32,544 nt of DNA from CAYNEI01 sp964396185 (GTDB taxonomy: Archaea > Thermoplasmatota > SW-10-69-26), in assembly GCA_964396185.1 (NCBI GenBank), contig CAYNEI010000025.1, positions 1-32,544 of the forward strand, given 5' to 3'. This document shows, in pieces, positions 30,921 through 32,544 of this stretch (position 1 is the stretch's first letter; each line of letters begins with the position of its first letter). The notes under the pieces were generated by a model. The model made no database searches. It was not told the DNA's origin and worked only from the letters and a program-made list of their open reading frames with translations. Both the position numbers and the translations under genes were made by a program.

Positions 30921-31654
30921 CCCGTGACGAAACTGGACAGGGGACTGGCCAAGAACGCGATGGCTTGGGCGGCCTCCCCAGGCTCCCCCCAGCGGCCCAG
31001 CGGAGCCTCGGCCCCCAGGGCATCTGTCTCGTTGCCGGCGGCCTCAAGGGTGGCCTCGGTGGCGATGTTCCCCAGGGCCACGGCGTTGGCCCGGATCCCA
31101 TCCGGCCCTGCCTCGCGCGCCACATCGTGCATAAGCCCCAGAAGCGCGGCCTTGGCCTCGGTGTAGGGCGTGCCCCGGTACCCGGTGAGCGCTGGCGTGC
31201 TGGAGACGTACACGATGGCACCCGAGCCCTGCGCGCGCATGCCCGGGAGCACGGCCTGAGTCCAGTGCCTGGACCCGTCGAGATCCACGCGCCGCACCCG
31301 CTCGAAGTCCTCAGCCGAGAGCTCCTCCAAGCCCGCGTTCCACAGACGCTCGTCCATGGGGTAGCCAGCCACGTTGGCCAGCGCATCGATCCGCCCGGCC
31401 CAGGCGAGCACCTGGTCGGCAGCCTGCTCCACCGCCTCCCGGTCGCTCACATCCGACGGGAAGGCGCGCACGCGCTCACCGCTCGGATCAAGCTCGGTAG
31501 CCAGGGCTTCGATGGTGTCGGTGGATCGGGCGACCAGGGCCACGGTGGCACCGGCACCGGCGAAGAGCTCGGCGGTGCCTCGCCCGATGCCCTGGCTGGC
31601 ACCGGTGACGACGGCGACGCGGCCCTCGAGGCCGAGGTCGGTGAGTGGGGGCAC
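30881..31654 (-). CDS. Short-chain dehydrogenase/reductase
   Basis: The 257-residue protein is a classical SDR: cofactor motif TGASQGIG (17-24), NVAG in place of NNAG (94-97), Ser152 before the catalytic Tyr164-x3-Lys168 (YTEAK), and the C-terminal ASPLSSFVTGQVLVVDGG. ARS at about residues 42-44 suggests NADP(H) preference, which is weak evidence. Such enzymes act on alcohols, acyl carriers or sugars; context gives no substrate. Start GTG 31654 follows a box AAACCTTTGCCCTCCA 24 bp upstream; the upstream ORF extension (to 31810) lacks similarity. Its 3' end overlaps that of copA by 40 bp on the opposite strand. Confidence 0.9.
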   Translation of the reverse strand: MPPLTDLGLEGRVAVVTGASQGIGRGTAELFAGAGATVALVARSTDTIEALATELDPSGERVRAFPSDVSDREAVEQAADQVLAWAGRIDALANVAGYPMDERLWNAGLEELSAEDFERVRRVDLDGSRHWTQAVLPGMRAQGSGAIVYVSSTPALTGYRGTPYTEAKAALLGLMHDVAREAGPDGIRANAVALGNIATEATLEAAGNETDALGAEAPLGRWGEPGEAAQAIAFLASPLSSFVTGQVLVVDGGTFQR

Positions 31655-31670
31655 AGGGGAGGCAAGTGGC

Positions 31671-31686
31671 TGGAGGGCAAAGGTTT
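31671..31686 (-). promoter_or_regulatory. Candidate promoter of the SDR gene
   Basis: AAACCTTTGCCCTCCA on the minus strand is centred about 24 bp upstream of the GTG at 31654 and matches the local AAnCCyTTnnCCC box. Confidence 0.5.
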
Positions 31687-31739
31687 GACGGGGTGCGATC
31701 CACTGTCTTGCTCCCTCGCCCTGCCATTCCCCGAACCGC

Positions 31740-31756
31740 CAAGCTCTTGACCCCTC
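31740..31756 (+). promoter_or_regulatory. Candidate promoter of the MNT/HEPN operon
   Basis: CAAGCTCTTGACCCCTC is centred about 25 bp upstream of the GTG at 31773 and shares CTTGACC with the lemA promoter. It leaves no room for a ribosome binding site. Confidence 0.5.
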
Positions 31757-31772
31757 TGGAGATTGGCCCAGT

Positions 31773-32093
31773 GTGGACAGCGACACCCGGGCAGCCATCG
31801 ACGCGTTCAAGGCGGCCGTGGCCGAGCACTACGGCGACCGGCTGGACCGCGTGGTCCTCTACGGCTCGCACGCCCGTGGTGAGGCCACCGAAGGCTCGGA
31901 CGTGGATCTCATGCTCGTCCTCGCTGGCGAGGTCCAGCCCGGACCGGAGATCGACGCGCTGGCCGACCTCATCTGGGAGCTCCTCGTCGAGCACGGCGTC
32001 CTGCTGAGCGTCTTCCCCGTCTCTTTCGAGGACTACGAGTCCCGCCAGAGCCCGCTTCTCATCAACGCCCGGCGTGACGGGGTCCCGGCATGA
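31773..32093 (+). CDS. Minimal nucleotidyltransferase (MNT), antitoxin of HEPN/MNT pair
   Basis: The 106-residue protein is a minimal nucleotidyltransferase with the signature YGSHARGEATEGSDVDLMLVL: Gly31-Ser32, then Asp43 and Asp45 as metal ligands. In studied HEPN/MNT systems the MNT protein neutralises the HEPN toxin, in some cases by adding AMP to it. The third acidic residue expected near LLSVFPVS is not obvious, which occurs in several subfamilies. GTG start behind a promoter box; its TGA overlaps the ATG of the HEPN gene (ATGA), as is typical for such pairs. Confidence 0.88.
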   Translation: MDSDTRAAIDAFKAAVAEHYGDRLDRVVLYGSHARGEATEGSDVDLMLVLAGEVQPGPEIDALADLIWELLVEHGVLLSVFPVSFEDYESRQSPLLINARRDGVPA

Positions 32094-32461
32094 GCGAGGT
32101 TGACGCTCTCATCTCGAAAGCCGATCGGTACCTGGAGAGCGCTCGCTTGCTGCTCGAGTCCGGCGACCCGGACTCGTGCGTCTCGCGAGCGTACTACGCT
32201 ATGTTCTACGCAGCCGAGGCGGCGCTGCTGGAGGAAGGTCGCACGTACAACACCCACAAGGGCCTCATCGCGGGTTTCGGCAAGCACCTCGTCCAGGATG
32301 GTCCACTGGATGCGGAGTTGGGCCGGGACCTGGCGTGGGCCAGCCAGAAGCGCGAGATGGGCGACTACGATACGCGCACGATCCCAGACGACGAGGCACA
32401 CGAGGTCACCCAACGGGCGCGACGGTTCGTCGATGCGGTGCGAGACCATCTCGCCGACTGA
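32090..32461 (+). CDS. HEPN domain protein, toxin of HEPN/MNT pair
   Basis: The 123-residue helical protein matches the HEPN family: ISKADRYLESARLLLESGD, SRAYYAMFYAAEAALLEEG (about 32-50), THKGLIAGFGKHLV and a C-terminal REMGDYDTR segment. HEPN proteins are often RNases using R-x4-6-H. That motif is not clearly present; the conserved SRxYYAxFYAA form is the one found in many archaeal MNT-linked members whose activity is uncertain. Overlap with the MNT gene by 4 bp indicates co-translation. A toxin-antitoxin function is likely by context, not shown. Confidence 0.87.
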   Translation: MSEVDALISKADRYLESARLLLESGDPDSCVSRAYYAMFYAAEAALLEEGRTYNTHKGLIAGFGKHLVQDGPLDAELGRDLAWASQKREMGDYDTRTIPDDEAHEVTQRARRFVDAVRDHLAD

Positions 32462-32476
32462 CTGGTCCGGACCATC

Positions 32477-32544
32477 TCACGCGATCTCCGTGCCAAGGAC
32501 GAGGTTGCGCGTGTCCCGCAGGGTCTCGATGTCCTCTTCGCTGA
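32477..32544 (-). CDS. C-terminal end of a gene running off the window (antitoxin-like tail)
   Basis: On the minus strand the last 21 codons before TGA (32477-32479) read SEEDIETLRDTRNLVLGTEI plus Ala. SEEDIETLRDT resembles C-terminal ends of Phd/YefM-type antitoxins, which often have (S/A)EE(D/Y)xExLxxT. The gene is convergent with the HEPN gene, 15 bp from its stop. Only the tail is visible, so the identity is a guess. Confidence 0.4.
   Translation of the reverse strand, partial: SEEDIETLRDTRNLVLGTEIA

Noticed and set aside
1..32544. tRNA, rRNA and CRISPR arrays
   Set aside because: No B-box-like tRNA arms, rRNA-like stretches or regularly spaced repeats with unique spacers were seen by eye in the intergenic regions. 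The 9-bp tandem repeat at 17321-17338 is far too short for CRISPR.

Overview
The window looks like part of a high-GC (about two thirds by eye), mesophilic archaeal genome, most likely a metagenome-assembled contig. Four things point to Archaea. There is a Taw1-type wyosine synthase (16154-17227, minus) with the archaeal layout of two cysteine clusters. Many genes start about 25-30 bp downstream of a TTAA-like or CTTGACCCC-like box with no Shine-Dalgarno site, the pattern of leaderless archaeal transcripts. A 3-hydroxyacyl-CoA dehydrogenase/enoyl-CoA hydratase fusion has the order seen in archaea. An MNT/HEPN pair is also present. Four lipoproteins use Sec-type rather than twin-arginine signals, which argues against a haloarchaeon. 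A Thermoplasmatota-like lineage is my best guess, but it is inference.

Layout. Positions 1-7250 hold an Asp-box lipoprotein, a crotonase-fold protein, a large secreted penicillin-acylase-family hydrolase and, divergently, the beta-oxidation fusion enzyme. At 7441-7650 there is a scaffold gap of 100 N flanked by exact 55-bp copies, almost certainly an assembly artefact. Positions 7638-12985 hold a secreted alpha/beta-hydrolase lipoprotein coupled to a membrane-anchored alpha/beta hydrolase, a GNAT acetyltransferase bracketed by inverted repeats, and an LVIVD-type beta-propeller lipoprotein. Positions 13134-17227 hold a DUF2267 protein, LemA with its coupled partner, a further lipoprotein and Taw1. 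Positions 17228-18181 hold an AT-richer promoter region, an orphan gene and a complex palindromic element. Positions 18182-23349 hold a secreted subtilisin-like protease with a Cys-rich tail, a ferritin-like protein, a secreted protein and two membrane proteins. Positions 23390-28407 (all minus) hold a DsbA-fold/winged-helix protein behind a flavin disulfide reductase, an SRPBCC protein, an orphan CxxC protein and a covalent-flavin oxidase. Positions 28578-32544 hold a Cu+-type P-ATPase, a convergent overlapping SDR, the MNT/HEPN pair and the end of another gene.

Together the genes suggest an aerobic or oxygen-exposed heterotroph that takes up peptides, amides, esters and fatty acids: seven of the roughly 27 proteins are exported or lipid-anchored, and most of those with a recognisable fold are hydrolases or beta-propellers. 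Fatty acids would be oxidised by the fusion enzyme and its isomerase-like companion. Metal and thiol homeostasis is represented by CopA, the ferritin-like protein and the disulfide reductase/DsbA pair.

The most unusual non-coding structure is a family of degenerate, partly palindromic intergenic elements built from short units such as CACGAAGG, CGCGGAGA and CACGACGA. They occur at six places, between convergent, divergent and tandem genes alike, so they are not simply terminators. Two of them share a 17-bp perfect inverted repeat that encloses the GNAT gene.
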